DNA from: Streptomyces sp. HUAS YS2
Lineage (GTDB): Bacteria > Actinomycetota > Actinomycetes > Streptomycetales > Streptomycetaceae
Reading direction: 5' to 3'
Length of the DNA stretch: 64,000 nucleotides
Assembly: GCF_033343995.1 (NCBI RefSeq)
Contig: NZ_CP137573.1
Coordinates: 3,567,001 to 3,631,000 of the forward strand
Shown: positions 1-8,606 of the stretch, one piece after another
How positions within the stretch are numbered: position 1 is the first letter of the stretch
Layout of the letters: every line of letters starts with the position of its first letter
Program-made: the position numbers and the translations under genes
The notes under the pieces: model-generated
What the model was told of the DNA's origin: nothing
The model's database searches: none
Seen by the model: only the letters and a program-made list of their open reading frames with translations

Positions 1-741
1 ACGGTCCTCGACCACTTGCGCGGCTTCGTCCCCACCGCGTACGCCGTCCCCGTCTCCGTCCCCGCCTTCGCCACACCGGCTCCGGCCGGCCCCTGCTATG
101 CCCTGGCCGACGGCGGTGCCGCCGTGGGCAGACGGGGCGGACGGGGCGGCACGGGCACCTCGACCACGGCCCGCCGCCCCACGGCCGACAGCGACAGCGC
201 CCGCATGATGGACCTCGTCGAGCGCGCCCAGGCGGGCGAGGCCGAGGCCTTCGGGCGCCTCTACGACCAGTACAGCGACACCGTCTACCGCTACATCTAC
301 TACCGCGTCGGCGGCAAGGCGACGGCGGAGGACCTCACCAGCGAGACCTTCCTGCGCGCCCTGCGCCGGATCTCCACCTTCACCTGGCAGGGCCGCGACT
401 TCGGCGCCTGGCTGGTCACCATCGCCCGCAACCTGGTCGCGGACCACTTCAAGTCGAGCCGGTTCCGGCTCGAGGTCACCACCGGCGAGATGCTCGACGC
501 GAACGAGGTCGAGCGCAGCCCGGAGGACTCCGTCCTGGAGTCCCTGTCCAACGCCGCGCTGCTCGAAGCCGTCCGCCGGCTCAATCCGCAGCAGCAGGAG
601 TGCGTGACCCTGCGCTTCCTCCAGGGGCTCTCGGTCGCCGAGACCGCCCGGGTGATGGGCAAGAACGAGGGTGCGATCAAGACGCTCCAGTACCGGGCCG
701 TGCGCACCCTGGCCCGGCTCCTCCCGGACGACGCCCGCTGA
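1..741 (+). CDS. bldN: ECF sigma factor BldN, 5' end cut by the window
   Basis: This is the developmental ECF sigma factor that drives chaplin and rodlin genes during aerial growth. The reading frame is open to base 1, so the true start lies upstream. The visible N-terminal part up to the motif TADSDSARMMDL is a low-complexity extension rich in Ala, Pro and Gly, which matches the proteolytically removed pro-sequence known for this protein. Sigma region 2 follows (FGRLYDQYSDTVYRYIYYRV, then LTSETFLRALRRI) and region 4 closes the protein (NPQQQECVTLRFLQGLSVAE, then GAIKTLQYRAVRTLARLL). The gene downstream encodes the matching anti-sigma factor, which supports the name. The identity is from remembered sequence and context. 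Confidence 0.93.
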   Translation, partial: TVLDHLRGFVPTAYAVPVSVPAFATPAPAGPCYALADGGAAVGRRGGRGGTGTSTTARRPTADSDSARMMDLVERAQAGEAEAFGRLYDQYSDTVYRYIYYRVGGKATAEDLTSETFLRALRRISTFTWQGRDFGAWLVTIARNLVADHFKSSRFRLEVTTGEMLDANEVERSPEDSVLESLSNAALLEAVRRLNPQQQECVTLRFLQGLSVAETARVMGKNEGAIKTLQYRAVRTLARLLPDDAR

Positions 742-858
742 CCTCACCCCCTCCCCCACTCACCACCCCCTGCAGCACCCCACCCCCCGCCCTTCCACGC
801 CCACTTCAACTCACCGTCGGTGACGCCTCGATGACGCACTGGTCCGATCATCTTTCGC

Positions 859-886
859 GCGTAACCCAAGTGCCGCGCCGCTCGTT
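859..886 (+). promoter_or_regulatory. Candidate sigma-BldN promoter of rsbN
   Basis: A GTAACC box (861-866) is followed after 16 bases by CGTT (883-886), the -35/-10 form I recall for sigma-BldN targets. It lies about 130 bases upstream of the rsbN start. Sigma-BldN is known to transcribe its own anti-sigma gene, so a site here is expected. The match is by eye only. Confidence 0.55.
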
Positions 887-1018
887 GTGCGGGATGCAGG
901 CTCCCTATGGTCACGCCATGTCCACTTCCACTCACTCTTTCGTGTGGATGTGCTCAAGGTGTGCAACCTTCCGGACCCCAAGGGGAGTCGACCGTCATGA
1001 CGAGAGGAGGTGCCGCCA

Positions 1019-2221
1019 GTGATCGCGAACGTTTCGGCGCACCGGCGGGCGAACGCCTTCGCCCAGGCCCTGGAGGATCGGACGCTTCAGGGCACGGCGG
1101 CCGAGCAGCCCGAGGTTTCGGCCGAACCGGCCGAACAGGGGCGGCTGTTGGCCCTGGCGAACGGTCTGGGCGAGCTGCCGAAGCCCGCAATGGATCCCGA
1201 GACCAAGGTGGTGCAGCGAGCCCAGCTCGTGGCCGCCATGGAGGCGATGTTCGCGGAGGGGACCGCGGCCGCGGGCCCTACCGTGCCGGAGCAACGGGCC
1301 CCGAGCGGCCGGGGAGCCCACCGGGCCTCGCCGCTCCGGAAATTGCGTCCCCGATCCCGGTGGACGAAGGGCATCGCGGCGGGCGGGCTCACCGTCGGTG
1401 TGGCCGCCGGCGCTTTCAGCGGTGTGGCTGCTGCGAGTTCCGACGCCCTGCCCGGTGACTCGCTCTACGGGCTCAAGCGCGGCATGGAGGACCTCAAGCT
1501 CGGGATGGCGGACGACGACGCGGACCGCGGCGGCATCTACCTCGACCAGGCGTCGACCCGGCTCAGCGAGGCCCGCCGACTCATGGAACGGGACCGCGCC
1601 GGCGCCCTGGACCACGAGTCGCTCGCCGAGATCCGCCGTGCGCTGGGCGGCATGCAGCACGACGCCGCCGAGGGCCACCGGCTGCTCCGCCTCGCCTACG
1701 ACCGGGACGGCGAGATCGCCCCGATGGCGCGGCTGAACGCGTTCGCACAGTCCCACCGCGCCACCTGGCAAGGCCTGCGGGGCCGGCTCCCCGCGCAGCT
1801 GACCGACGTCGGCAACCAGGTCAACGACGTCTTCAACGCCATAGACGAAGACGTCGAGCCGCTCCAGTCGGTGCTCCCCCGCACCCTGGACAGGGGCCCC
1901 GGCGGCACGTCCGTCCCCGGCGACGGCACGACCCCGAGCAGCGGGACCGGCTCGCGCACGCCGTCCTCCGCGACCTCCCCCGGCGCGTCCGGCACGGAGA
2001 CGCAGCCCCGCCCGTCGGGATCCGGCTCCGGCTCCAAGGACCGGGAGGACGACGGCCTGCTCGGCGGCAACACGGGCGGCCTGCTCGACCCGCCCGCGAC
2101 GGGCGCCACCCCGGCCCCGTCCGGCGGCCAGTCCACCGCCCCCCGCCCCGACGTCACCCTCCCGCCCCTGCTGCCGGGCCTCCTCCCGGGCCTCGGCATC
2201 GACAGCGAGAGCACCGACTAG
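1019..2221 (+). CDS. rsbN: Anti-sigma factor RsbN, membrane-bound
   Basis: RsbN binds and inhibits sigma-BldN. The cytoplasmic N-terminal region (about residues 1-110) precedes a single membrane segment (GIAAGGLTVGVAAGAFSGVA). A helical extracytoplasmic domain follows, with SLYGLKRGMEDLKLGMADDD and LDQASTRLSEARRL, and then a long Ser/Pro/Gly-rich tail. No HxxxCxxC zinc motif is present, as expected for this unusual class. I chose GTG at 1019 because AGGAGG lies at 1005-1010, a normal spacing; the GTG at 1010 would overlap that site. It is separated from bldN by about 280 bases that hold a candidate BldN promoter. The name rests on position after bldN and on the architecture. Confidence 0.88.
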   Translation: MIANVSAHRRANAFAQALEDRTLQGTAAEQPEVSAEPAEQGRLLALANGLGELPKPAMDPETKVVQRAQLVAAMEAMFAEGTAAAGPTVPEQRAPSGRGAHRASPLRKLRPRSRWTKGIAAGGLTVGVAAGAFSGVAAASSDALPGDSLYGLKRGMEDLKLGMADDDADRGGIYLDQASTRLSEARRLMERDRAGALDHESLAEIRRALGGMQHDAAEGHRLLRLAYDRDGEIAPMARLNAFAQSHRATWQGLRGRLPAQLTDVGNQVNDVFNAIDEDVEPLQSVLPRTLDRGPGGTSVPGDGTTPSSGTGSRTPSSATSPGASGTETQPRPSGSGSGSKDREDDGLLGGNTGGLLDPPATGATPAPSGGQSTAPRPDVTLPPLLPGLLPGLGIDSESTD

Positions 2222-2252
2222 CGCGGCACGGCAGAAGAGCGGCACAGCACAG

Positions 2253-2292
2253 GAAAGGGGCGCCCCTCCGGCAACGGAGGAGCGCCCCTTTC
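2253..2292. terminator. Stem-loop terminator between rsbN and the acyltransferase gene
   Basis: Arms of 18 bases (2253-2270 and 2275-2292, one mismatch) flank a GCAA loop. GAAA and TTTC at the ends can serve both convergent genes. Confidence 0.75.
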
Positions 2293-2340
2293 GCGTACGA
2301 GCGGTACGGGGCCGTACGAGCGGCGCGCGCCCCGTACCCC

Positions 2341-3420
2341 TCAGAAGAACACCGACCGCCGCTGCACCAGCAGCTTGTACAACGTGTGCTGGATCTGTTC
2401 GCGGACCTGGTCCGTCAGGTTGAACATCAGCATCGGGTCCTCGGCCGCCTCCGCCGGGTAGCCGTCCGTCGGGATCGGCTCGCCGAACTGGATCGTCCAC
2501 TTCGTCGGCAGCGGCAGCGCGCCCAGCGGCCCCAGCCACGGGAACGTCGGCGTGATCGGGAAGTACGGGAAACCCAGGATCCGGGCGAGCGTCTTCGCGT
2601 TGCCGATCATCGGGTAGATCTCCTCCGCCCCGACGATCGAGCACGGCACGATCGGCACCCCGGCCCGCAGCGCCGTCGAGACGAACCCGCCCCGCCCGAA
2701 CCGCTGCAGCTTGTACCGCTCGCCGAACGGCTTCCCGATGCCCTTGAAGCCCTCCGGCATCACGCCCACGATCTCGCCGCGACTCAGCAGCCGCTCCGCG
2801 TCCTCCGCGCACGCCAGCGTGTGCCCGGCCTTGCGGGCCAGCTCGTTGACCACCGGCAGCATGAAGACCAGATCGGCGGCGAGCAGCCGCAGGTGCCGGC
2901 CCGCCGGATGGTTGTCGTGGACGGCGACCTGCATCATCAGCCCGTCCAGCGGCAGCGTCCCGGAGTGGTTGGCCACCACCAGCGCCCCGCCCTTGGCGGG
3001 GATGTTCTCGATGCCCTTGACCTCGACCCGGAAGTACTTCTCGTACATCGGGCGCAGCAGCGACATCAGGACCTGGTCGGTGAGCTCCTCGTCGTACCCG
3101 AACTCGTCGACGTCGTACTCGCCCGTCACCCGGCGCCGCAGGAACGCCAGACCGCCCGCGAGCCGCCGCTCCCAGCCGCTCCGGGCCGACTCCGCGCCCG
3201 GGGCCGCCCCGGCGGCCCCCTGGGCCTCCTGGGCGCCCTCGGCCCCGCCACGGCCCTCAGGGGCTCCCGAGGCCGTCTCCGAGGCCGTCTGCGCGACCTC
3301 CAGCGGCGTCCGCTGCCGGCCGGGCAGCGGGCTGACGGCCGTGTCCCGCGCCGCCGCGGACCGCCGCCGGGGCGGCCGCGGCCGGTCGTCGTCGAACGGA
3401 ATGACCTTGGCGTCCGCCAT
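2341..3420 (-). CDS. Lysophospholipid/glycerol acyltransferase family protein
   Basis: A PlsC-like acyltransferase that probably moves acyl chains onto a lysophospholipid or related acceptor. Residues 1-85 are a disordered Ala/Pro/Gly-rich extension. The catalytic block is NHSGTLPLDG (His152, Asp159), a spaced variant of the HX4D motif. Further conserved parts are GVMPEGFKGIGKPF and GVPIVPCSIVGAEEIYP. It is 359 residues, and only two bases separate it from the upstream epimerase gene, so the two are almost certainly cotranscribed. The acceptor cannot be read from the sequence. Confidence 0.82.
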   Translation of the reverse strand: MADAKVIPFDDDRPRPPRRRSAAARDTAVSPLPGRQRTPLEVAQTASETASGAPEGRGGAEGAQEAQGAAGAAPGAESARSGWERRLAGGLAFLRRRVTGEYDVDEFGYDEELTDQVLMSLLRPMYEKYFRVEVKGIENIPAKGGALVVANHSGTLPLDGLMMQVAVHDNHPAGRHLRLLAADLVFMLPVVNELARKAGHTLACAEDAERLLSRGEIVGVMPEGFKGIGKPFGERYKLQRFGRGGFVSTALRAGVPIVPCSIVGAEEIYPMIGNAKTLARILGFPYFPITPTFPWLGPLGALPLPTKWTIQFGEPIPTDGYPAEAAEDPMLMFNLTDQVREQIQHTLYKLLVQRRSVFF

Positions 3421-3422
3421 CG

Positions 3423-4469
3423 TTACGCGCGCTCCCTCGTACTCGTCGTCAGCCGGGCCGCGACCCGGTCCACCGCTCCCGCCAGGCTCTCAGGCGGCAG
3501 CAGACCCGGCCCGCGGCTGCGCGCGAAGTCCGCGAAGGTCTCGGCCGTGGTGAACCGGGGCGCGAAGCCGAGCGTCTCGCGCATCTGCACGGTGGAGACG
3601 ACCCTGCCGTGCGTCAGCAGCCGGATCTGCTCGGGCGAGAAGTCCGTCACCCCGACCGTCCGCAGCGCCTGGCCCACCCACGTCACCGCCGGCAACAGCA
3701 CCGGCACCGTCGGCCGGCCGAGCCGCCGCGCGCACTGCGAGAGCAGCAGCACCCCGTCGCCCGCCACGTTGAACGTGCCGCTGTTCAGCGTCGCCCGGCG
3801 CGGCTCGCGCGAGGCGATCCGCAGCACGTCGATCACGTCGTCCTCGTGCACGAACTGCAGCCGCGGGTCGTAGCCGAACACCGTCGGCAGCACCGGCAGC
3901 GACAGGTACTCGGCGAGCGGGGAGTCCGCGCACGGCCCGAGGATGTTCGCGAACCGCAGCACGCACACCGCCACGTCCGGGCGGCGCCGGGCGAAGCCCC
4001 GTACGTACCCCTCGACCTCGACCGCGTCCTTCGCGAAGCCGCCGCTCGGCAGCGACTTCGGCGGGGTGGTCTCGGTGAAGACGGCCGGGTCGCGCGGCGC
4101 GGAGCCGTACACGCTCGTACTGGACTTGATCACCAGCCGCTTGATCCGCGGCGACTTCTGGCACGCGCCGAGCAGCTGCATGGTGCCGATGACGTTGGTC
4201 TCCTTGACCGACGTACGGCCGCCGGCGCCGAGCGCCGTGCCGGTGACGTCCATGTGGACCACCGTGTCGACGTCGTGTTCGGCGAGCACCTTCGCGATCG
4301 TCGGCTGGCGGATGTCCGCCCGGACGAATTCCGCGCCGCCGAGACGGTGCTCGGGCGGCACGGCGTCCACCGCGACCACCCGCTCCACGTCGGGGTCCCG
4401 CTGGATGCGGCGGACGAAACGGCCGCCGAGCTGCCGGGCCACACCGGTGACGAGCACGACCTTTCCCAA
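3423..4469 (-). CDS. NAD-dependent epimerase/dehydratase (SDR family)
   Basis: An extended short-chain dehydrogenase-type protein. The Rossmann nucleotide-binding motif TGVARQLGG is at the N-terminus, followed by VDTVVHMDV. The active-site region is SSTSVYGSAPRD, where the YxxxK lysine is not evident. The N-terminal frame runs on to 4763, but that stretch crosses the bS22 gene and reads as noise. I prefer the TTG at 4469 (reading MGKVVLVTG), with a GAAGGGAAGG ribosome site eight bases upstream. The product is about 348 residues. The gene sits just upstream of the acyltransferase in an operon, suggesting a role in lipid or envelope sugar metabolism, but the substrate is unknown. Confidence 0.78.
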   Translation of the reverse strand: MGKVVLVTGVARQLGGRFVRRIQRDPDVERVVAVDAVPPEHRLGGAEFVRADIRQPTIAKVLAEHDVDTVVHMDVTGTALGAGGRTSVKETNVIGTMQLLGACQKSPRIKRLVIKSSTSVYGSAPRDPAVFTETTPPKSLPSGGFAKDAVEVEGYVRGFARRRPDVAVCVLRFANILGPCADSPLAEYLSLPVLPTVFGYDPRLQFVHEDDVIDVLRIASREPRRATLNSGTFNVAGDGVLLLSQCARRLGRPTVPVLLPAVTWVGQALRTVGVTDFSPEQIRLLTHGRVVSTVQMRETLGFAPRFTTAETFADFARSRGPGLLPPESLAGAVDRVAARLTTSTRERA

Positions 4470-4565
4470 GACCAGCGCCTTCCCTTCGGTCCTCGCCTGT
4501 GCGCCACCGTAGCGGTTGCCTGTTGCGCTGTGATGACCACCGGGTGCAACCACGCGAAAAACGAC

Positions 4566-4598
4566 GTGGCCCCTCCACCGGAACGGTGAAGGGGCCAC
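4566..4598 (-). terminator. Terminator of the bS22 gene
   Basis: Arms 4566-4579 and 4585-4598 (14 bases, one mismatch) have a five-base loop. On the minus strand they are followed by GTCGTTTTT, a U-rich tail. Confidence 0.75.
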
Positions 4599-4636
4599 GC
4601 CCGACGCGCATGAAGCCCGTCGCGTACAGCTGCCGC

Positions 4637-4735
4637 TTACTTCTTGTTGCGACGCTGAACGCGGGTGCGCTTGAGCAGCTTGCGGTGCTTCTTCTTCGCC
4701 ATCCGCTTGCGCCGCTTCTTGATAACAGAGCCCAC
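4637..4735 (-). CDS. Small ribosomal subunit protein bS22 (AURKAIP1/COX24-like)
   Basis: A 32-residue, extremely basic protein that begins MGSVIKKRRKRMAKKKH and ends TRVQRRNKK. It matches the tiny actinobacterial ribosomal protein bS22 described in mycobacterial ribosomes, which binds rRNA in the small subunit. It starts with GTG at 4735 with a GCGAGGG ribosome site, stops with TAA, and is followed by its own stem-loop terminator. It is easily missed because of its length. The next gene upstream is the BldC-like regulator, about 170 bases away. Confidence 0.85.
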   Translation of the reverse strand: MGSVIKKRRKRMAKKKHRKLLKRTRVQRRNKK

Positions 4736-4908
4736 GACTACCCTCGCTCACTTCTCGGAACATCCCCGCGCCAGCGGGGATCGGTGCGGGGCGTCTGGGC
4801 CCACACGACCTACGTCGGCCTAGCCTACCGGCCCGAGCGCCGAGCTTGTAATCCGAGGGGTACGGGAACCCCCGGGGATCTCTGGGAGATCCCCCGGAGA
4901 ACTCCCGG

Positions 4909-5118
4909 CTACGCGGTCTCCACCCCCACGAAGGAGTCCCGGAGGTACTCGTGCACCGCTTGCTCCGGGACCCGGAAGGACCTTCCCACCCGGATCGCCG
5001 GCAGATGACCGCTGTGCACCAAGCGGTACACGGTCATCTTCGACACACGCATCACCGAGGCGACTTCCGCCACGGTCAGAAACTTGACCTCGTTGAGAGG
5101 CCTCTCGCCTGCAGCCAT
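4909..5118 (-). CDS. BldC-like/excisionase-family DNA-binding protein
   Basis: A 69-residue protein made almost entirely of one MerR-type winged helix-turn-helix: FLTVAEVASVMRVSKMTVYR, then LVHSGHLPAIRVGRSFRVPE. This is the compact DNA-binding fold shared by phage excisionases and the Streptomyces regulator BldC. The frame extends upstream to 5151, but ATG at 5118 has an AGGTGG ribosome site and gives the usual family length. It is monocistronic in appearance. Its conserved place in this chromosomal region argues for a host regulatory role, not an integrated element: no integrase or att site is nearby. Confidence 0.8.
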   Translation of the reverse strand: MAAGERPLNEVKFLTVAEVASVMRVSKMTVYRLVHSGHLPAIRVGRSFRVPEQAVHEYLRDSFVGVETA

Positions 5119-5246
5119 GACCCACCTGTACCTTCCGCACACGACGCCCACCGGCTTCCCCTCCGGTGACCCTGCGTCGCTGTGCGCTCACTCCCCAGAC
5201 TAGGGGCGGGTGATGCGAGTGGGGAAGAGGAGCAGCCATCGGCGGC

Positions 5247-6173
5247 CTACTGTGACAGACACGCTCGATTGAGTACATAGCGCGTGAGCGGGCGGTAGTA
5301 GGCGGACCGCACAGCGTCATCGAGCGGAACCGCGACGGACACCCGCCCCTCCGCCTCCCCCACGAACAGCGCCGGATCGTCCGTGTCGGCCAGCCCGATG
5401 GCCTCAAGGCCCAGCTGACCAGCCCCGCAGACCCAGCCGTGGTCCCCCACGACGAGCTCAGGAAGCGGCAGGCCGGCGTCGGCCGCGCCCTCCAGAGCGG
5501 CCCTGACCGGGAGCGGCGAGTGCGTGTGCGCCCCCGGTTCACGCCCGGCTGCGGGCGCTCCGGGTTCGCGCACGAACGCGACTCCCCGTACGTAGTCGAG
5601 GTTGTACGTACGTAGACCGAACCGGGTCGTTATGTCGACACATCGCCCCTGCGACGGGGTGAGGACAAGACATCCCGCCGCCGACATCGCGTCTGCGAGC
5701 CCGGCGTAGAACCCGAGCAGCCGGTGCGGATGCCCCGTCCCGAACAGCACCGGAGCCCGCCGCGCCGCCGCCGCCCGCAGCCGCACCGCGAACGCGTCGA
5801 GGCCGTGCAGGGTCCGCTCCGGGTCGATGACATCGGGCCCCGTACGGTGCCGTGGGTCGTCCGACACCCCGCACTTGGCCACCATCAGCCGCAGCAGTTC
5901 CTGCTCGTCCCAGCGCCGGTCGGGGTGCAGCCCCAGCGTCACCCGCGGATCGCGCGCGGCGAAGAGCCGGTAGCTCCGCAGACTCTCCTCGCGCGAGGTC
6001 GACACGGGCCCGGCCAACCTCGCCGCCAACAGATGCGCACGCAACGCCCCGGTACTCAGCACCCTCTCGATGCTGCCGCAGACCCCGCCCGCAAACGTCA
6101 AAACCCGCCACAGACACCACAGTTGGCGTAACGCCGCCGCAGACTGTCCGAATGTCCCCGGGTACGGGGCCAC
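5247..6173 (-). CDS. Conserved actinobacterial phosphatase-like protein
   Basis: I recognise this as the protein usually labelled 'phosphatase' in Streptomyces annotations, but I cannot point to a proven activity. Visible blocks are PVLFGTGHPHRLLGFYAGLADAM in the middle and LPELVVGDHGWVCGAGQLGL towards the end. The gly/his-rich GTGHPH and the acidic GDHGW motifs could hold metal. The start is uncertain: the first 35 residues read poorly and a GTG at 6062 or a nearby TTG may be the real start, giving about 270 residues. It lies between the BldC-like gene and acuC, all on the same strand. Confidence 0.6.
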   Translation of the reverse strand: MAPYPGTFGQSAAALRQLWCLWRVLTFAGGVCGSIERVLSTGALRAHLLAARLAGPVSTSREESLRSYRLFAARDPRVTLGLHPDRRWDEQELLRLMVAKCGVSDDPRHRTGPDVIDPERTLHGLDAFAVRLRAAAARRAPVLFGTGHPHRLLGFYAGLADAMSAAGCLVLTPSQGRCVDITTRFGLRTYNLDYVRGVAFVREPGAPAAGREPGAHTHSPLPVRAALEGAADAGLPLPELVVGDHGWVCGAGQLGLEAIGLADTDDPALFVGEAEGRVSVAVPLDDAVRSAYYRPLTRYVLNRACLSQ

Positions 6174-6218
6174 GAGGGCCCCGGTAAGGCGCTACGAGGG
6201 CCCGGGCGCCCTCCCGGC

Positions 6219-7394
6219 TCAGGGCAGCAGCCCGCGCAGCGGGAACGCCGCCTTACGAGTGGCGAGGACCGCCTGGTCCAGCCGGTCGGCCGGGTCGTAC
6301 CCCTCCGACCAGTCCCGCCACCCCACCGGCCACCGGCCGTCCGTCATCCGTCCAGGACCCAGCTGCCGCGTCCGCGCGTACACCTGGTCCTTCCACTCCA
6401 CCGGGATGACCGACTCCGGCTCCACCGGCGCGTGCGCCGCGATGCCCACCAGATGCGTCCACGACCGCGGCACGACGTCCACCACCGCGTACCCGCCACC
6501 GCCCAGCGCGACCCACCGCCCGTCGGCGTACTGGTGCGCCAGGTCGTGGCACGCTTCCTGCACCGCCCGCTGCGCGTCCAGCGACACCGCCAGATGGGCC
6601 AGTGGGTCCTCGAAGTGCGTGTCGGCCCCGTGCTGCGTCACCAGGACCTGCGGCCGGAAGTCCGCGATCAGCTCCGGCACCACGGCGTGGAACGCCCGCA
6701 GCCAGCCCGCGTCCCCCGTCCCCGCCGGCAGCGCCACGTTCACCGCACCGCCCTCGCCGGCACCCTGCGCACCGGTCTCCTCCGGCCAGCCGGTCTGCGG
6801 GAACAGCGTGCGCGGGTGCTCGTGCAGCGAGATCGTCAGAACCCGGGGGTCCTCCCAGAACGCCGCCTGCACCCCGTCGCCGTGATGCACGTCCACGTCC
6901 ACGTACGCGACCCGCTCCGCACCCAGCTCCAGGAGACGGGCGATCGCCAGCGACGCGTCGTTGTAGATGCAGAACCCGGACGCCGCCCCCGGCATCGCGT
7001 GGTGCAGCCCGCCCGCGAAGTTCACCGCGTGCGCGGCCTCCCCGCGCCAGACCGCCTCCGCCGCGCCGACCGACTGCCCGGCGATCAGCGCGGACACCTC
7101 GTGCATCCCCGCGAACGCCGGGTCGTCGACCGTGCCCAGCCCGTACGCCTGGTCCGCCGCCCGCGGGTCCGCGGACGCGGCCCGGACGGCCGCCACGTAG
7201 TCCTCGCGGTGCACGAGCCGCAGCGTCGAATCGCCCGCCGGCTTCGCCGCCACCACGTCGACCCGCCGGTCCAGCCCGTACGCCCGCACCAGCCCCATGG
7301 TCAGCGCGAGCCGTACCGGGTCCATCGGATGGTCGGGACCGAAGTCGTACGCCGTGACAGCGTCATCCCACATCAACAGTGCGCGGCTGCTCAT
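6219..7394 (-). CDS. acuC: Acetoin utilization protein AcuC/class I histone deacetylase-like
   Basis: A zinc-dependent deacetylase of the arginase-deacetylase fold, 391 residues. Visible motifs include NFAGGLHHAMPGAASGFCIY, the metal-binding block YVDVDVHHGDGV, and TISLHEHPRTLFP; GGGGYAVVDVVPRSW lies near the C-terminus. In Bacillus and Streptomyces such enzymes remove acetyl groups from metabolic enzymes such as acetyl-CoA synthetase; the target here is unknown. ATG at 7394 is preferred to the longer frame, since the 15 residues before it are Arg/Pro noise. It overlaps the end of the upstream MFS gene by 32 bases, so the two are translationally linked. Confidence 0.87.
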   Translation of the reverse strand: MSSRALLMWDDAVTAYDFGPDHPMDPVRLALTMGLVRAYGLDRRVDVVAAKPAGDSTLRLVHREDYVAAVRAASADPRAADQAYGLGTVDDPAFAGMHEVSALIAGQSVGAAEAVWRGEAAHAVNFAGGLHHAMPGAASGFCIYNDASLAIARLLELGAERVAYVDVDVHHGDGVQAAFWEDPRVLTISLHEHPRTLFPQTGWPEETGAQGAGEGGAVNVALPAGTGDAGWLRAFHAVVPELIADFRPQVLVTQHGADTHFEDPLAHLAVSLDAQRAVQEACHDLAHQYADGRWVALGGGGYAVVDVVPRSWTHLVGIAAHAPVEPESVIPVEWKDQVYARTRQLGPGRMTDGRWPVGWRDWSEGYDPADRLDQAVLATRKAAFPLRGLLP

Positions 7395-8562
7395 GCCCGC
7401 CACCGTATCGGGCCGGTCGCGCGCCGAACGACGTGGCATACACCACCGTCACCAGGACCAACACCATCGGCACGAGCATCGCCCCGCGGTAGCTCCACGC
7501 ATCGCCGAGCGCCCCCACGAGCGGGGAGCCGATCAGGAAGCCCACGTAATTGAAGACGTTGAGCCGCGCCACGGCCGCGTCGCTGTGCTCCGGGAACAGC
7601 CGCCCGGCCGCCGCGAACGTCTGCGGCACGACCACGCTCAGCCCCAGCCCGAGGACCGTGAACCCGGCCATCCCCACCCGGGCGCCCTGCGCCACCGCCA
7701 CGACGGCGAACCCGACCGCCGCGAGCACCGCCCCGGCACGCACCACGGCCGCCGCACCGAAGCGCCGCACCCCGAAGTCGCCGACCGAACGGCCCAGCAG
7801 CGTCGTCACCATGTACGCGTTGTACGGCACGGTCGCCATCTCCTCCGAGCTGTGCAGCACGTCCTGGAGGTATTTCGCCGACCAGTTGGAGACCGTGGAG
7901 TCCCCGATGTACGCGAAGGTCATCACGAGACAGAGCGGCATCAGCAACTTGAACGCGACCCCACCCCGCACCTGGGAGTGCCCCGTCCCCTGCGGCGCGG
8001 GCTCGCCGTTCACGTACCAGCGGCTGCCGACGAACGCGACCGGCAGCAGCAGCGCCACCACCGGCAGATAGGACGCGAACAGCGACAGGTGCCAGTGCGC
8101 CCCCACCCAGGCCAGCGAGGCGCCGGCGATGCCACCGAGGCTGTACGAGGCGTGGAAGCCGAGCATGATGCTCCGCCCGTAAGCCCGTTGGAGGCTCACC
8201 CCCAGCATGTTCATGGAGGCGTCCAGAGCGCCCACCGCCAGACCGAAGAGCCCGAGCGCGACGGCCGCGTGCCACAGCTGCGAACCGGCCCCGACGCCCA
8301 CCAGCGCGAGCAGCACCACCGGCTGCGCCCAGCGCAGCAGCGCCGCCGGCCCGGACCGGGCGACGACCTTCTCGGTCACCACGCTGGCGACTCCGGCCAG
8401 GATCGGCACGGCGGCCAGGAAGACGGGCAGCAGCCCGTCCGAGATCCCGTACTGGTCCTGGATCGCCGGTATTCGGGTCACGAGCAGGGCGAAGGTGACG
8501 CCCTGAACGAAGAAACTCACCGCGAGGGATCTGCGCCCACCCCGCAACCGCTCATCTGTCAT
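7363..8562 (-). CDS. MFS transporter
   Basis: A major facilitator superfamily permease of about 399 residues with roughly twelve hydrophobic segments, the first being SLAVSFFVQGVTFALLVTRIP. LFGLAVGALDASMNMLGVSL and FNYVGFLIGSPLVGALGDAW are typical of the YbjJ/fucose-permease-like branch. ATG at 8562 starts a sensible N-terminus (MTDERLRGGRR); the longer frame upstream is Arg/Gly noise. The 3' end overlaps acuC by 32 bases. The substrate is unknown. The HAD hydrolase gene ends 44 bases upstream, so the three genes probably form one leftward operon. Confidence 0.82.
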   Translation of the reverse strand: MTDERLRGGRRSLAVSFFVQGVTFALLVTRIPAIQDQYGISDGLLPVFLAAVPILAGVASVVTEKVVARSGPAALLRWAQPVVLLALVGVGAGSQLWHAAVALGLFGLAVGALDASMNMLGVSLQRAYGRSIMLGFHASYSLGGIAGASLAWVGAHWHLSLFASYLPVVALLLPVAFVGSRWYVNGEPAPQGTGHSQVRGGVAFKLLMPLCLVMTFAYIGDSTVSNWSAKYLQDVLHSSEEMATVPYNAYMVTTLLGRSVGDFGVRRFGAAAVVRAGAVLAAVGFAVVAVAQGARVGMAGFTVLGLGLSVVVPQTFAAAGRLFPEHSDAAVARLNVFNYVGFLIGSPLVGALGDAWSYRGAMLVPMVLVLVTVVYATSFGARPARYGGGHEQPRTVDVG

Positions 8563-8606
8563 GGCGGCACAGCGTAGGGCCCGGACCTTACTCGTGGGTA
8601 GATAGA

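Noticed and set aside
4909..5118. A phage excisionase as a sign of an integrated element
   Set aside because: No integrase, att repeat or other phage gene is nearby, and the gene resembles the host regulator BldC.
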